Shown: piece by piece, positions 40,761 through 50,357 of the stretch
Layout of the letters: every line of letters begins with the position of its first letter
Numbering within the stretch: the first letter of the stretch is position 1
DNA from: Bacteroides sp. M10
Lineage (GTDB): Bacteria > Bacteroidota > Bacteroidia > Bacteroidales > Bacteroidaceae
DNA: 64,000 nt
Assembly: GCF_014334015.1 (NCBI RefSeq)
Contig: NZ_CP060488.1
Location: forward strand, 4,484,501 to 4,548,500
Direction of reading: 5' to 3'
Notes under the pieces: model-generated
Databases searched by the model: none
The model's input: only the letters and a program-made list of their open reading frames with translations
Told to the model about the DNA's origin: nothing
Program-made: the position numbers and the translations under genes

Positions 40761-43415
40761 ATGTTGAGAACCAGATATTTTATATTATTGATATGTTTGT
40801 CGTTTCTTTTGAAGGCAGAAGCTAAAGTAACCCTAACTTCCATTTGGGGGAGTAATATGGTGTTGCAGCAACAATCAAAGGTTACTTTCTCCGGAACGGC
40901 AACTTCGGGAAAACGCGTGCAAGCTATCGCTTCATGGGATAATAAAAAAGTCCAAACGAATGTTGATACAAAAGGTGAATGGAAACTTACGCTTCAAACA
41001 CCGAGAGCCGGAGGGCCATACAGTATAACGTTCTCGGACGGAGAGGAATTCAAGTTACAAAATATTTTAATAGGAGAAGTCTGGTTCTGTTCCGGACAGT
41101 CGAATATGGAGATGCCTGTAAAAGGATTCCGTGGACAGCCAGTGTTTGGCTCCCAGCCGTACATTGTATCTGCCAATCCTCAACGTCCATTGCGCCTCTA
41201 TACAGTAAAAAATGCCTGGAGTACCACTCCACAGGAAGCTGGGGTGGAAGGAGAATGGGAAGAAGCCTCTCCGGAAGAAGTTGCTAATTTCAGTGCGACA
41301 GCTTATTTCTTTGGTAATCAGCTACAACAATCTCTGGATATTCCCGTCGGACTGATACATTGTTCCTGGAGTATGTCAAAAATAGAGGCCTGGATGGATA
41401 AAGAGACTTTGTCGGACTTCCCGGAAATAGCATTACCCTGCGTGGAACAGAAAGAGTTTGAATGGACGGCAGGGACTCCTACATTATTATGGAATGCAAT
41501 GGTAAATCCATGGAAAGGATTTCCTGTTAAAGGAGTTATCTGGTATCAAGGCGAAGCAAACACATCCGATCCTGGATTATATAAAAGATTATTTCCTGCG
41601 ATGGTTTCCCAATGGAGAACATTCTTCAATAATCCCCAAATGCCATTTTATTACGTACAGATTGCGCCGTGGAAATCGGAAGGCAATGATAAACAGGATT
41701 GGGCTTGGTTCCGTCAATGTCAGTTGGAATTGATGTCAGAAGTTCCTAATGTCGGGATGGTGACAACAGGAGATGCCGGAAGTGAAAACTTTATTCATTC
41801 ACCTTATAAAATAAAGATCGGTGAGCGATTGGCTTATTGGGCATTGGCAAAGACCTATCATCGTAAAGGTATTCAATATTCCGGTCCTATATATAAATCC
41901 CATCGGATAAAAGAGAACATAGTAGAAATAGATTTTGAACATGGTGAAGATGGATTGACTCCTGAAAATCAAAACGTGAAAGGATTTGAAATAGTGGGGA
42001 CGGATGGTATATTCCGACCGGCCAAAGCGGAAATTATCAGTGGTTCTTCTACTGTAAAGGTCTGGAATGATTCGATCAATGACCCCATAGAGGTACGTTA
42101 TTGTTTCCGGAATTATATGTTGGGAGAATTATGCAATAATGCGGCTATTCCTGCTTCTCCTTTCCGGATTGTAATCAAGAAGAAACCCGCTTTAATGTGG
42201 TTTGATGCCGAGGCTAATTTCGAACGTTTCAGTCATAAAGACTCGATAGACTACTATCTGGAGAAAATCAAATCATTAGGTTTTACCCATGCAATAGTGG
42301 ACATCCGTCCCATTACCGGAGAAGTACTTTATCAAAGCCAGTTTGCCCCACAGATGAAAGAATGGAAAGGTGCAAAAGCTGGGAATTTTGATTACTTGCA
42401 ACATTTCATTAAAAAAGGCCATGAATTGGGACTTGAGATTCATGCTTCCTTAAATGTGTTCTGCGCCGGACACAATTATTTCGATCGCGGAATGGTATAT
42501 AGTGGACATCCGGACTGGGCATCAATGGTGTATACTCCCGAGAAAGGCATTATTCCAATCACGGAAGAAAAACAGAAATACGGTGCTATGATTAACCCCT
42601 TGAATGAGGAATATCGGACGCATATTCTGAATGTACTGAAAGAAGTGGTGACCAATTATCCTGATTTGGATGGACTGATGCTCGATCGCGTACGTTATGA
42701 TGGTATAACAGCCGACTTTTCATCACTTTCGCGTGAGAAATTTGAAGAATATATAGATAAGAAAGTGACCAAGTTCCCCGAAGATATTTTTGTTTGGAAG
42801 AAGAATGCTGGTGGGAAGTATATCATGCAACCGGGAAAGTTTTTCCAGAAATGGATTGAATGGAGGACGAAAAACATTACTGATTTTATGGCATTGGCAC
42901 GTAAAGAAGTTAAAGCTACCAATCCAAAAGTTTCTTTTGGCACATATACTGGGGCTTGGTATCCGTCTTATTACGAAGTAGGAGTTAATTTCGCCAGTAA
43001 AAAGTATGATCCGGCTCAAGATTTCAGCTGGGCTACTCCCGAATATAAAAATTATGGATATGCAGAGCTGATTGATTTGTATGCAACTGGAAATTACTAT
43101 ACAGACATAACAATAGAAGAGTATAAGAAAACGAACCGCAGTATCTGGAACGAAACAGACTCACAAGCTCAAGCCGGTACATGGTACTGTGTGGAAGGTT
43201 CTTGTCAACACTTACGTCAAATTCTGAAAGATAACAAGTTTATGGGTGGTATCCTGGTAGATCAATTCTACGATAACCCGGGAAAATTATCTGAAACAAT
43301 AGAAATGAACCTCCGTCGATCGGATGGGCTCATGGTATTTGATATTGTACACATCATCCAAAAGAATCTTTGGAAGGAAGTAGAAAAAGGAATGCGTGAA
43401 GGGAGAGCTTTATGA
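40761..43415 (+). CDS. Sialate O-acetylesterase fused to a GHL10-type domain
   Basis: An 884-residue protein with a signal peptide. Residues about 23-470 are an SGNH sialate O-acetylesterase (SASA): WFCSGQSNMEM with catalytic Ser at about 114 and VIWYQGEANT. Residues about 475-880 are a GHL10 domain paralogous to the protein at 37894: MWFDAEANFERF, AIVDIRPITGEVLY, LDGLMLDRVRYDG. The two activities in one chain suggest deacetylation followed by cleavage of the same glycan. Start 7 nt after the previous stop; it overlaps the next gene by 4 nt. Confidence 0.8.
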   Translation: MLRTRYFILLICLSFLLKAEAKVTLTSIWGSNMVLQQQSKVTFSGTATSGKRVQAIASWDNKKVQTNVDTKGEWKLTLQTPRAGGPYSITFSDGEEFKLQNILIGEVWFCSGQSNMEMPVKGFRGQPVFGSQPYIVSANPQRPLRLYTVKNAWSTTPQEAGVEGEWEEASPEEVANFSATAYFFGNQLQQSLDIPVGLIHCSWSMSKIEAWMDKETLSDFPEIALPCVEQKEFEWTAGTPTLLWNAMVNPWKGFPVKGVIWYQGEANTSDPGLYKRLFPAMVSQWRTFFNNPQMPFYYVQIAPWKSEGNDKQDWAWFRQCQLELMSEVPNVGMVTTGDAGSENFIHSPYKIKIGERLAYWALAKTYHRKGIQYSGPIYKSHRIKENIVEIDFEHGEDGLTPENQNVKGFEIVGTDGIFRPAKAEIISGSSTVKVWNDSINDPIEVRYCFRNYMLGELCNNAAIPASPFRIVIKKKPALMWFDAEANFERFSHKDSIDYYLEKIKSLGFTHAIVDIRPITGEVLYQSQFAPQMKEWKGAKAGNFDYLQHFIKKGHELGLEIHASLNVFCAGHNYFDRGMVYSGHPDWASMVYTPEKGIIPITEEKQKYGAMINPLNEEYRTHILNVLKEVVTNYPDLDGLMLDRVRYDGITADFSSLSREKFEEYIDKKVTKFPEDIFVWKKNAGGKYIMQPGKFFQKWIEWRTKNITDFMALARKEVKATNPKVSFGTYTGAWYPSYYEVGVNFASKKYDPAQDFSWATPEYKNYGYAELIDLYATGNYYTDITIEEYKKTNRSIWNETDSQAQAGTWYCVEGSCQHLRQILKDNKFMGGILVDQFYDNPGKLSETIEMNLRRSDGLMVFDIVHIIQKNLWKEVEKGMREGRAL

Positions 43416-44824
43416 ACAACAGAGCTTTAGCTTTAGATGCTTTAAGAGGATATGCAATTATTACGATGGTACTTTCGGCTACCATCGTAACGCATGTTCT
43501 TCCCGGTTGGATGAGTCATGCGCAAACGCCTCCGCCAGATCATGTGTTTAATCCGTTGTTACCCGGCATTACTTGGGTAGATCTTGTGTTTCCTTTTTTC
43601 TTGTTCGCTATGGGAGCCGCGTTTCCTTTTTCCATAAGGAAACGTGCTGAAAAAGGTGATTCAAAATTGAAGCTTGTTTATGAAGCTGTCAAACGGGGGA
43701 TTCAGTTGACTTTCTTTGCTATTTTTATCCAGCACTTTTATCCGTACATGTTAAGCTCTCCACAAGATATGAGGGCATGGTTGCTGGCTATACTCTGTTT
43801 TATTGTTCTATTTCCCATGTTTATGCGTATTCCTTTGAAGATGCCGGATTGGGCACATACTTCAATAAAAGTTGGAGCTTACATTATTGCTGCCATCATG
43901 TTAGCAACCACCTCTTATGCAGATGGTAAGACATTCAGCCTATTCTCCAGTAATATCATCATTTTGTTGTTGGCTAATATGGCTGTTTTCGGCTCTATTC
44001 TTTACATTTTCACAATGCATAATCGTTGGATACGCTTAGGAGTTCTGATATTGCTACTGGCAATAATATTAGGGAGTACAGTGGATGGTTCGTGGACACA
44101 GAGTGTATTTAATTATACTCCTTTGCCATGGATGTATCGGTTTGATTACTTGAAATACTTATTTATCGTTATTCCCGGCAGTATAGCTGGCGAATATTTA
44201 GCGGAGTGGATGAAAACATATCAAAAAGAGACGGATGATTATGCTACATCTCCTTATCGTAAAATGAGTATCATGTTGATGATATTATCCGTCGTTCTTA
44301 TCATTAGTAATCTTTACGGTCTCTACACTCGTAATTTGGTTATTAATCTGGTGGTTACAGTTTTATTGCTACTAGCAGGCAAATGTATATTTCCACACAG
44401 GGTGGATGGAATAGCCCTATTATGGAAAAAGTTGTTTAATGCAGGCGCATACTTACTTCTTTTGGGTTTGTGTTTTGAACCTTTTCAGGATGGCATTAAA
44501 AAAGATCCGACAACTTTTAGTTATTTCTTTGTTACTTCTGGGCTGGCTTTCCTGGCTCTTATATTCCTAAGTATTATTTGTGACTATTTCCGGTGTGTCA
44601 AAAGTACTCGTTTTTTAGTCATGTCCGGTCAGAATCCAATGATAGCTTATGTGGTCGGCGATTTATTGATTATGCCATTAGCTAACATATTAGGAGTTGC
44701 TTCATTGTTATCTTATTTTCAACAAAATGCCTGGCTAGGTTTTCTCCAGGGAGTAATCCTTACTTCTTTGGCTGTGTTAGCAACTATGTTCTTCACTAAA
44801 ATCAAATGGTTTTGGAGAACATGA
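43412..44824 (+). CDS. DUF5009 / HGSNAT-like membrane acyltransferase
   Basis: A 470-residue inner-membrane protein with about eleven hydrophobic segments. The N-terminal RALALDALRGYAIITMVLSA and the following ITWVDLVFPFFLFAMGAAFPFS are typical of DUF5009 proteins, related to heparan-alpha-glucosaminide N-acetyltransferase, which acetylates terminal glucosamine using acetyl-CoA. Last gene of the operon, start overlapping the previous stop (ATGA). It may acetylate periplasmic amino sugars before or during uptake; the direction is inferred. Confidence 0.8.
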   Translation: MNNRALALDALRGYAIITMVLSATIVTHVLPGWMSHAQTPPPDHVFNPLLPGITWVDLVFPFFLFAMGAAFPFSIRKRAEKGDSKLKLVYEAVKRGIQLTFFAIFIQHFYPYMLSSPQDMRAWLLAILCFIVLFPMFMRIPLKMPDWAHTSIKVGAYIIAAIMLATTSYADGKTFSLFSSNIIILLLANMAVFGSILYIFTMHNRWIRLGVLILLLAIILGSTVDGSWTQSVFNYTPLPWMYRFDYLKYLFIVIPGSIAGEYLAEWMKTYQKETDDYATSPYRKMSIMLMILSVVLIISNLYGLYTRNLVINLVVTVLLLLAGKCIFPHRVDGIALLWKKLFNAGAYLLLLGLCFEPFQDGIKKDPTTFSYFFVTSGLAFLALIFLSIICDYFRCVKSTRFLVMSGQNPMIAYVVGDLLIMPLANILGVASLLSYFQQNAWLGFLQGVILTSLAVLATMFFTKIKWFWRT

Positions 44825-44951
44825 TTTTCAAAAGAATATTTTCTCGTTTATATTTATGTCTGTTTTGTAACCCTAGGAAATATTGATCATTTGCAACCGA
44901 TCCTATTCCTCCAGGATGCCATACAATACATATATATATCATTCCTAGTTT

Positions 44952-45165
44952 ATACATAGTAAAGTTACTATTCATTAGATACAAACTTCTTTTGATTAGA
45001 GGCTAAAGTTATGTTTGATAGATGGCAAACTTTAATTGCAAGCTTTGATTATATAAATGCAAGTTTCATTTTTATAATCAAAGCTTGCAATTATAAAAAC
45101 GAAACTTGCATTTAAAGATTGAGATTAGCTAAAAAAAAGTTTACTATGTATGCAAAAGAAGTTTG
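44952..45165. repeat. Set of four interleaved inverted repeats (C D A B A' B' C' D')
   Basis: Arms: A 45033-45053 with A' 45073-45093 (21 bp, perfect); B 45055-45077 with B' 45091-45113 (23 bp, one mismatch); C 44952-44963 with C' 45140-45151 (12 bp, perfect); D 44982-44994 with D' 45153-45165 (13 bp, perfect). The order is interleaved, not nested, and B overlaps A', so A-A' and B-B' exclude each other. It lies in the non-coding stretch 44825-45409 between the first PUL operon and the SGNH gene. No ORF is supported in this stretch except the 30-codon leader noted below. Confidence 0.7.
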
Positions 45166-45269
45166 GACTTCATTGAAAGGAAGTTTTCTATGTATGAACT
45201 GGAAGCTACCACCTTTATCGAAGGTGTCAATCTCGCACCACAATCAGTATAACAATTAAGAAAAATGAT

Positions 45270-45277
45270 TATCTTTG
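45270..45277 (+). promoter_or_regulatory. Predicted promoter of the SGNH hydrolase gene (-7 box)
   Basis: TATCTTTG fits TAnnTTTG. It lies 132 nt before the gene and about 20 nt before a short ORF. Confidence 0.45.
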
Positions 45278-45296
45278 TCGCACTCTAGGCAGAAAC

Positions 45297-45389
45297 ATGA
45301 CAGAAGGATTAGCAGTGCTAATCATTGCCAACGTAGCTAATGCAATGAAAACAATAAAGGCAGTGACGGCAAACAAAGGAAAGTGCTGA
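45297..45389 (+). CDS. Possible 30-aa leader peptide
   Basis: MTEGLAVLIIANVANAMK continues to a stop at 45389, 20 nt before the SGNH gene. It is placed between the predicted promoter and the gene, where a regulatory upstream ORF could sit. Only the open frame supports it. Confidence 0.25.
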   Translation: MTEGLAVLIIANVANAMKTIKAVTANKGKC

Positions 45390-45409
45390 CCGCTGCCGGA
45401 ATTAAATAG

Positions 45410-46485
45410 ATGATGAAACAATTCTTTCTTTTCACAATGTTGTGCCTGTTCGGCATACAGTTGCAGGCACAACAACTGACGTACTATGATGCGTCATGCT
45501 TTCCCCTTTTAGGAAAAGCAACACAAGACACAGGGGCAAGATATGAGAGACTACCGGATTCTCTCAAAAACATTTCTCGTTCCCCTTTATGGAATTTGAG
45601 TCGTAATTCGGCAGGAATGGCGATACGATTTCGTAGTAACTCTACCCGAATAGCGTTGAAATGGGAGAATCTCTTTAACAATCACATGAATCACATGACT
45701 GATACAGGAGTAAAAGGACTTGATTTATACTGTTGGGAAAGCAACGGAAAGTGGAGATTTGTAAACAGTGCCCGCCCGAATGGAAAAACGAATCAAGCAA
45801 CGATCATTGCCAATATGCAACCCCAAGAAAGAGAATATATGCTTTATCTTCCTCTTTATGATGGCCTTGTTTCTTTGTCTATAGGAGTGGACTCGTTATC
45901 CACCATCGATCAGCCTTTCATTGATTATCCGATCCGCAAAAGGCCGGTTGTATTTTATGGCACCAGCATTCTTCAAGGGGGGGTGCTTCACGTCCAGGAA
46001 TGGCACATACCAATATCATATCGAGAAGACTGAACCGTGAATGTATCAACTTGGGATTTAGTGGAAATGCACTTTTAGACTTGGAAGTGGCCAAAGTGAT
46101 AGCCGAAGTAGATGCCAGTGTTTTTGTTTTAGATTTTGTGCCTAATGCTTCTGTAGAACAGATGAAAGAACGGATGGAAACATTTTATCGTATCATTCGT
46201 AGTAAACATCCGGATACGCCAGTCATTTTTATAGAAGATCCTATTTTCACTCATACGCTTTATGATGAAAGAATAGCTAAAGAAGTGCAAAGAAAGAATG
46301 ACACATTAAAGGAAATATTCAACCGGCTAAAGAAAGAAAATGAAAAGAATATCATTTTTATCTCTTCCAAAAATATGCTGGGAGAAGATGGGGAAGCTAC
46401 AGTTGACGGCATACATTTCACAGATTTAGGTATGATGAGATATGCTGATTTAGTTTGTCCGATCATTAAGAAAGCAATAAAATAA
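45410..46485 (+). pseudogene. SGNH/GDSL hydrolase gene interrupted by a frameshift at a G7 run
   Basis: Two overlapping frames (45410-46033 and 46000-46485) together make one SGNH hydrolase: signal peptide, a jelly-roll-like N-terminal domain, then VVFYGTSILQGG with the nucleophile Ser, and after the break SRRLNRECINLGFSGNA and the catalytic DGIHFTDLG. The break falls at seven G (45977-45983). Adding one G restores the frame, as would a T lost from an ancestral GGGGGGTGTGC. In the current form Ser and the Asp-His pair are on separate chains. It may be a pseudogene, a phase-variable gene or a sequencing error. Confidence 0.8.
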
Positions 46486-46519
46486 TGACGCTATGCCAAC
46501 AACATGGCGTCATTATTTT
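46481..46519. terminator. Terminator between convergent SGNH and GH20 genes
   Basis: AATAATGACGCTATG (46481-46495) pairs with CATGGCGTCATTATT (46503-46517), 15 bp with one wobble and a 7-nt loop, followed by TT. Its first bases overlap the stop codon of the SGNH gene. Confidence 0.75.
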
Positions 46520-46529
46520 AGATCTCATT

Positions 46530-48839
46530 CTATTGAATTCCTATCTCACTAACAAACATCCAAGGAACAAGAGTAGAGGCCTTTGATACAGAAGCATTTG
46601 CTTGAATCTTAACAAAACGTGCCTTTGTAGATTCAAAGTCTAGTTGATGTTGGGATACACTGGCTTCTTTTCCCTGTTTTGCTATTATTCTTTCTTCTTT
46701 TACACATTGATAATATTTTCCATCATCAGAAACAAAGACAGAAATTAAATCCGGGTCCAAGATATTATCACTTATCACCGAAAGGTTAGTAAAAAGTAAC
46801 TTACTAATGCTCGTTTGTTGTCTAAGATCAATGACTGCTTCAAACCCTTTAGGAAAACCTAACCATCGGGCATCGTCAGGACGCGTAGAACCGATAATGC
46901 CATCCACTAGCATTGAAGCTCCACCATATACATGCATGCGGCTTAACTCTGAATGTAATGTCACAGGTTTAAATGTCGCTTTATTACAATCAACTTTTAA
47001 ACTCGAAACCTGTGACATTTGATTATTCCGATATGCCATAGCTTTCAAAGTTACACTACTATCTATTTTCAATACTCCTTTATATAAATAACTATTTCTA
47101 TCGGGAAGACTTCCATCTAAAGTGTAAAAAATAGAATCATTCCCCAGAGTAGAAAGAGAAACTTCCAAATCTCTATTTTTTATATCAACCTTATCTGTAA
47201 TAGATACATCCAGAATATGACGCGCGTAGTTATATCCATACAAGTCATATATATCAATGATTTGTGGTAAACGGGATAAAAAATCCAGATAGTTTTTCTT
47301 TTCCGGCATTGTCCATTGAACTTCGGAGAGGGCAGCAAGCCGTGGCAGAATCTGATACTGGCGTATCCGTTCGTTAGGCATATACTCGCACCAGACATTG
47401 GCTTGAACCCCTATTATATGTTTTTTTTCATTATCTGTCAGTCCTTCAGGTAATGGTTCAAATGAATATACCCTTTCTACATTTATATATCCGCCTACCG
47501 GTATTTCTTCTTTACTACTATCTAAGGTCTGGCTATAATCAAAATACATGTGAGTGGCAGGTGCCATGATGACATCATGATTCAATCTCGCAGCTTCTAT
47601 TCCTCCGGAAATGCCTCGCCATGACATTATAACAGAACCATCCATGGGCATTCCTTCCAATATTTCATCCCATCCAATAACTTGTTTCCCTTTAGAATGC
47701 AGGTATTGGGCTATTTCTCCCATAAAATAGCTTTGCAAATAATCCTCTTTAGAAAATCTGGAATCACTTTTTAAATGAAGCTGTTTAATTTTGCCCTGAC
47801 ATTTCGAACATGCCTGCCATCGCTCTTTGACGCACTCGTCTCCTCCTATATGAATATATTTTCCGGGAAACAGCTCGCATACTTCATCCATCACGTCTTT
47901 AAACAACTGAAGGGATTGCTCATTTCCTGCACAAATTACATCTTTAATAACTCCCCATCGGTTAGCCACTTTATATTCTTTTTCAATACATCCTAACTCT
48001 GGATAGGAAGCTAACACTGCAGATGTATGTCCCGGCAAGTCTATTTCCGGAATGATGGTAATATATCTTTCGGCCGCATACGCAATAACGTCTTTTATTT
48101 GGTCTTGAGTATAAAAACCTCCATGACGTTGATTGTCTGTGGGATAATCATTACCACCTATATAGCGTCCCACCACAGTATTATCACGCCATGCGCCTAT
48201 TTGTGTTAAAAGAGGACGTTTCTTTATCTCCATTCGCCAACCTTGATCGTCTGTCAAATGCCAATGGAATACATTTAAGTTATGCAAAGCCAGGATATCA
48301 ATCGTTCGTTTCACCATTTCTACATCCGAGAAATGTCTACTCACATCAAGCATCATTCCTCTGTATGCAAATCTGGGATAATCTTTGATTTCCGTTGCCG
48401 GAAAATGAACTTCGGAAACTTCTTGCACAGGTATTGATTTAACAAGCGTCTGCATTGCATAAAATGCTCCGGATGGAGTCACAGATTGTATATGAATCTC
48501 GGAGGAATCAATATTGATTTGATAAGCCTCTTTATGGGTATGTTTCAATCCCAGTTCAAAGATGACGACATTTGCTCCTTCTTTCTTATCGCCCTGTTCT
48601 ACTTGAAGATTGAGGTTGGCGTTACGCTTTACTGTCGTGGAAAATTGATTAGCGATACCCTTTAACGCTAAATCTTTAAAGAAAATCCGAGTAGCAGAAT
48701 TCATAGTAAAGCTTCTCTCTGTTTTCTTTAAACTAATTTGTTGGGGCAATGGAATGACTTTATAAGATGCGTCAGAATATTTCTGCGTACATGCAAAAAG
48801 TAAAGAAGAGAATAATAGTGTTATAATTGATTTCTTCAT
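46530..48839 (-). CDS. GH20 beta-N-acetylhexosaminidase lipoprotein
   Basis: A 769-residue lipoprotein (lipobox FAC, C17). Residues about 30-150 are the N-terminal GH20b domain; the TIM barrel follows with YRGMMLDVSRHF, WHLTDDQGWRMEI and the catalytic Asp-Glu in HIGGDECV (about residues 332-333). The C-terminal ~230 residues include a chitobiase-like segment with TLDGSLPDRNS and an F5/8-type-C-like domain that may bind glycan. It removes terminal beta-GlcNAc or beta-GalNAc. A terminator-like hairpin lies upstream, so its expression may differ from that of the operon before it. Confidence 0.9.
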   Translation of the reverse strand: MKKSIITLLFSSLLFACTQKYSDASYKVIPLPQQISLKKTERSFTMNSATRIFFKDLALKGIANQFSTTVKRNANLNLQVEQGDKKEGANVVIFELGLKHTHKEAYQINIDSSEIHIQSVTPSGAFYAMQTLVKSIPVQEVSEVHFPATEIKDYPRFAYRGMMLDVSRHFSDVEMVKRTIDILALHNLNVFHWHLTDDQGWRMEIKKRPLLTQIGAWRDNTVVGRYIGGNDYPTDNQRHGGFYTQDQIKDVIAYAAERYITIIPEIDLPGHTSAVLASYPELGCIEKEYKVANRWGVIKDVICAGNEQSLQLFKDVMDEVCELFPGKYIHIGGDECVKERWQACSKCQGKIKQLHLKSDSRFSKEDYLQSYFMGEIAQYLHSKGKQVIGWDEILEGMPMDGSVIMSWRGISGGIEAARLNHDVIMAPATHMYFDYSQTLDSSKEEIPVGGYINVERVYSFEPLPEGLTDNEKKHIIGVQANVWCEYMPNERIRQYQILPRLAALSEVQWTMPEKKNYLDFLSRLPQIIDIYDLYGYNYARHILDVSITDKVDIKNRDLEVSLSTLGNDSIFYTLDGSLPDRNSYLYKGVLKIDSSVTLKAMAYRNNQMSQVSSLKVDCNKATFKPVTLHSELSRMHVYGGASMLVDGIIGSTRPDDARWLGFPKGFEAVIDLRQQTSISKLLFTNLSVISDNILDPDLISVFVSDDGKYYQCVKEERIIAKQGKEASVSQHQLDFESTKARFVKIQANASVSKASTLVPWMFVSEIGIQ

Positions 48840-48855
48840 ACGTAAAAATAGATAA

Positions 48856-48893
48856 AAGTCTGCTCTAGTTTTGTTATTAACTAGAACAGACTT
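48856..48893 (-). terminator. Hairpin with T-rich tail before the GH20 gene
   Basis: AAGTCTG-x-TCTAGTT pairs with AACTAGA-x-CAGACTT (14 bp around one mismatch) with an 8-nt loop; on the minus strand TTTTATCTATTTTT follows. It lies 16 nt after the stop of the BACON/FISUMP gene and 17 nt before the GH20 start, so it would terminate or attenuate the operon there. Confidence 0.6.
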
Positions 48894-48909
48894 CTTAAGA
48901 ATTTAACAA

Positions 48910-50328
48910 TTAATATTTAATGCAACGTATAGCGTATCCTAAAGTAAATCCTCCTTCTGTTTGCAAAAGGCTACTACTTTCACTGGCATTTAGATTGAAT
49001 CGTCCTAATCCTTCACCGTAAGTCGTTGAAGACAAATAGAATACATGGGCTTTTATTCCATCTGGAGCCAAAGTTCCGTCTCCATTTCCATATCCTATGC
49101 CATAAGCAGAGAAACCGGAGATATTAGTCCCCCCCTTATAGTCATACCAGACATTCCAGTTTTCACCAAAACCCGTAACCTTCAGCTTACTTCCAACATC
49201 TACCGTATTTGTCCCTGACAGATAACTAACTAACGAACTCCATTTTTCATTGGAAGGAATAGTAAAACCTTCCGGAGAAATAGCATCAGCAAAGGCACCG
49301 CTCAAATATCCACATGCGACGGCATTATATAAAAATCCTGCATCCGGGTTTTCCGGTGAACTAGATTCCCTATAAGCAGCAGTAGTCTTCCATGCATCAG
49401 CTCCTGTTATGCCCGTTGCAATGTCACTTCCATTGGCTAGTTTTGTAGTCTTCAGGTTATATTGCATCCAATATTGTGTTCCTATTTTTACTATACCATA
49501 ATTATTGCCACTGGCATCTGTTGCATAATAAGGCGCAGTGGTTAACGTTTCATCACTAAGTGCTTCTACTGCTTTTATCTCACCGGAATTGCTAATAGAT
49601 AAGAACTGGGCAGGAGCGGCCTTTGTACCAGCAATATAACTGGATATAGAATTAGCCGATTTGTCAAAGGCCACACTTCCATTATGAATGGGTTCTGAAC
49701 TTACGTTAAAGACTTCGGTTGGCATATCCTCTTCATATACCTGATCCAAAACAGAAACTACAAATCCGCGAGTTAAATCAGCACTATTGCCTACCATTGG
49801 ATATACGACGATAGCCTGTTTGTCAATATTGCCAGAAGAACATAAGTACTCGCGACAGATTTCACCTACCTGCGTATTTCCATCCATCAATTTATATACA
49901 AAAGTCTTATCTGTCCCTGTAAAGGTAGGAACAGTGAAGGTTTTAGGCTTTGCTTCCGGTGCTGGGGCAGCATCTTGTTTTACACGTATACGACTTCTTG
50001 CATCATTTAGTTTCACTGTTAATGTGGTAGAACGCTCTTGTTGGTCTACATTTTCATCCACTACAATTTTTACTGAATTATTTGCTGTGGATACATGGGC
50101 CCATGTTTCATCTCCAGTAGTGACTGAAGCCACAAAAGTATTTTCACTTGCCGTTACATTGATTGTTTTAGCCTCTCCTTCGTAAGTGAAAATCAAATCA
50201 TCTTGCGGTACAGATAAAATCGTTTCGTCATCAGTAGCATATTCATCATTATCATCATCACAAGCAACAAATGCACTTGTGATGAACAAAAGGCATAAAA
50301 TCGAAAATAAATCTTTAAAATGTTTCAT
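48910..50328 (-). CDS. BACON-domain lipoprotein with FISUMP C-terminal domain
   Basis: A 472-residue lipoprotein (lipobox VAC, near C23, followed by an Asp-rich stretch). Residues about 35-115 read as a BACON domain (LSVPQDDLIFTYEGEAKTIN, ending RIRVKQDA), which binds glycan or mucin or acts as spacer. The C-terminal ~200 residues match the FISUMP (Fib_succ_major) domain: YWMQYNLKTTKLANG, GFLYNAVACG, PEGFTIPSNEKW, IRCIKY. It lacks catalytic features and is probably a surface binding or structural protein of this PUL. Confidence 0.75.
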   Translation of the reverse strand: MKHFKDLFSILCLLFITSAFVACDDDNDEYATDDETILSVPQDDLIFTYEGEAKTINVTASENTFVASVTTGDETWAHVSTANNSVKIVVDENVDQQERSTTLTVKLNDARSRIRVKQDAAPAPEAKPKTFTVPTFTGTDKTFVYKLMDGNTQVGEICREYLCSSGNIDKQAIVVYPMVGNSADLTRGFVVSVLDQVYEEDMPTEVFNVSSEPIHNGSVAFDKSANSISSYIAGTKAAPAQFLSISNSGEIKAVEALSDETLTTAPYYATDASGNNYGIVKIGTQYWMQYNLKTTKLANGSDIATGITGADAWKTTAAYRESSSPENPDAGFLYNAVACGYLSGAFADAISPEGFTIPSNEKWSSLVSYLSGTNTVDVGSKLKVTGFGENWNVWYDYKGGTNISGFSAYGIGYGNGDGTLAPDGIKAHVFYLSSTTYGEGLGRFNLNASESSSLLQTEGGFTLGYAIRCIKY

Positions 50329-50357
50329 AATATAAGTATTGTTAAGTGAGTAATCTG

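Noticed and set aside
40761..43415. Two separate genes (esterase and GHL10)
   Set aside because: The frame is continuous without stop or internal start signals, and a linker joins the two domains, so it is a fusion.
44802..44984. 60-codon minus-strand ORF after the DUF5009 gene
   Set aside because: Low-complexity frame in an AT-rich non-coding stretch, overlapping the first inverted-repeat arm.
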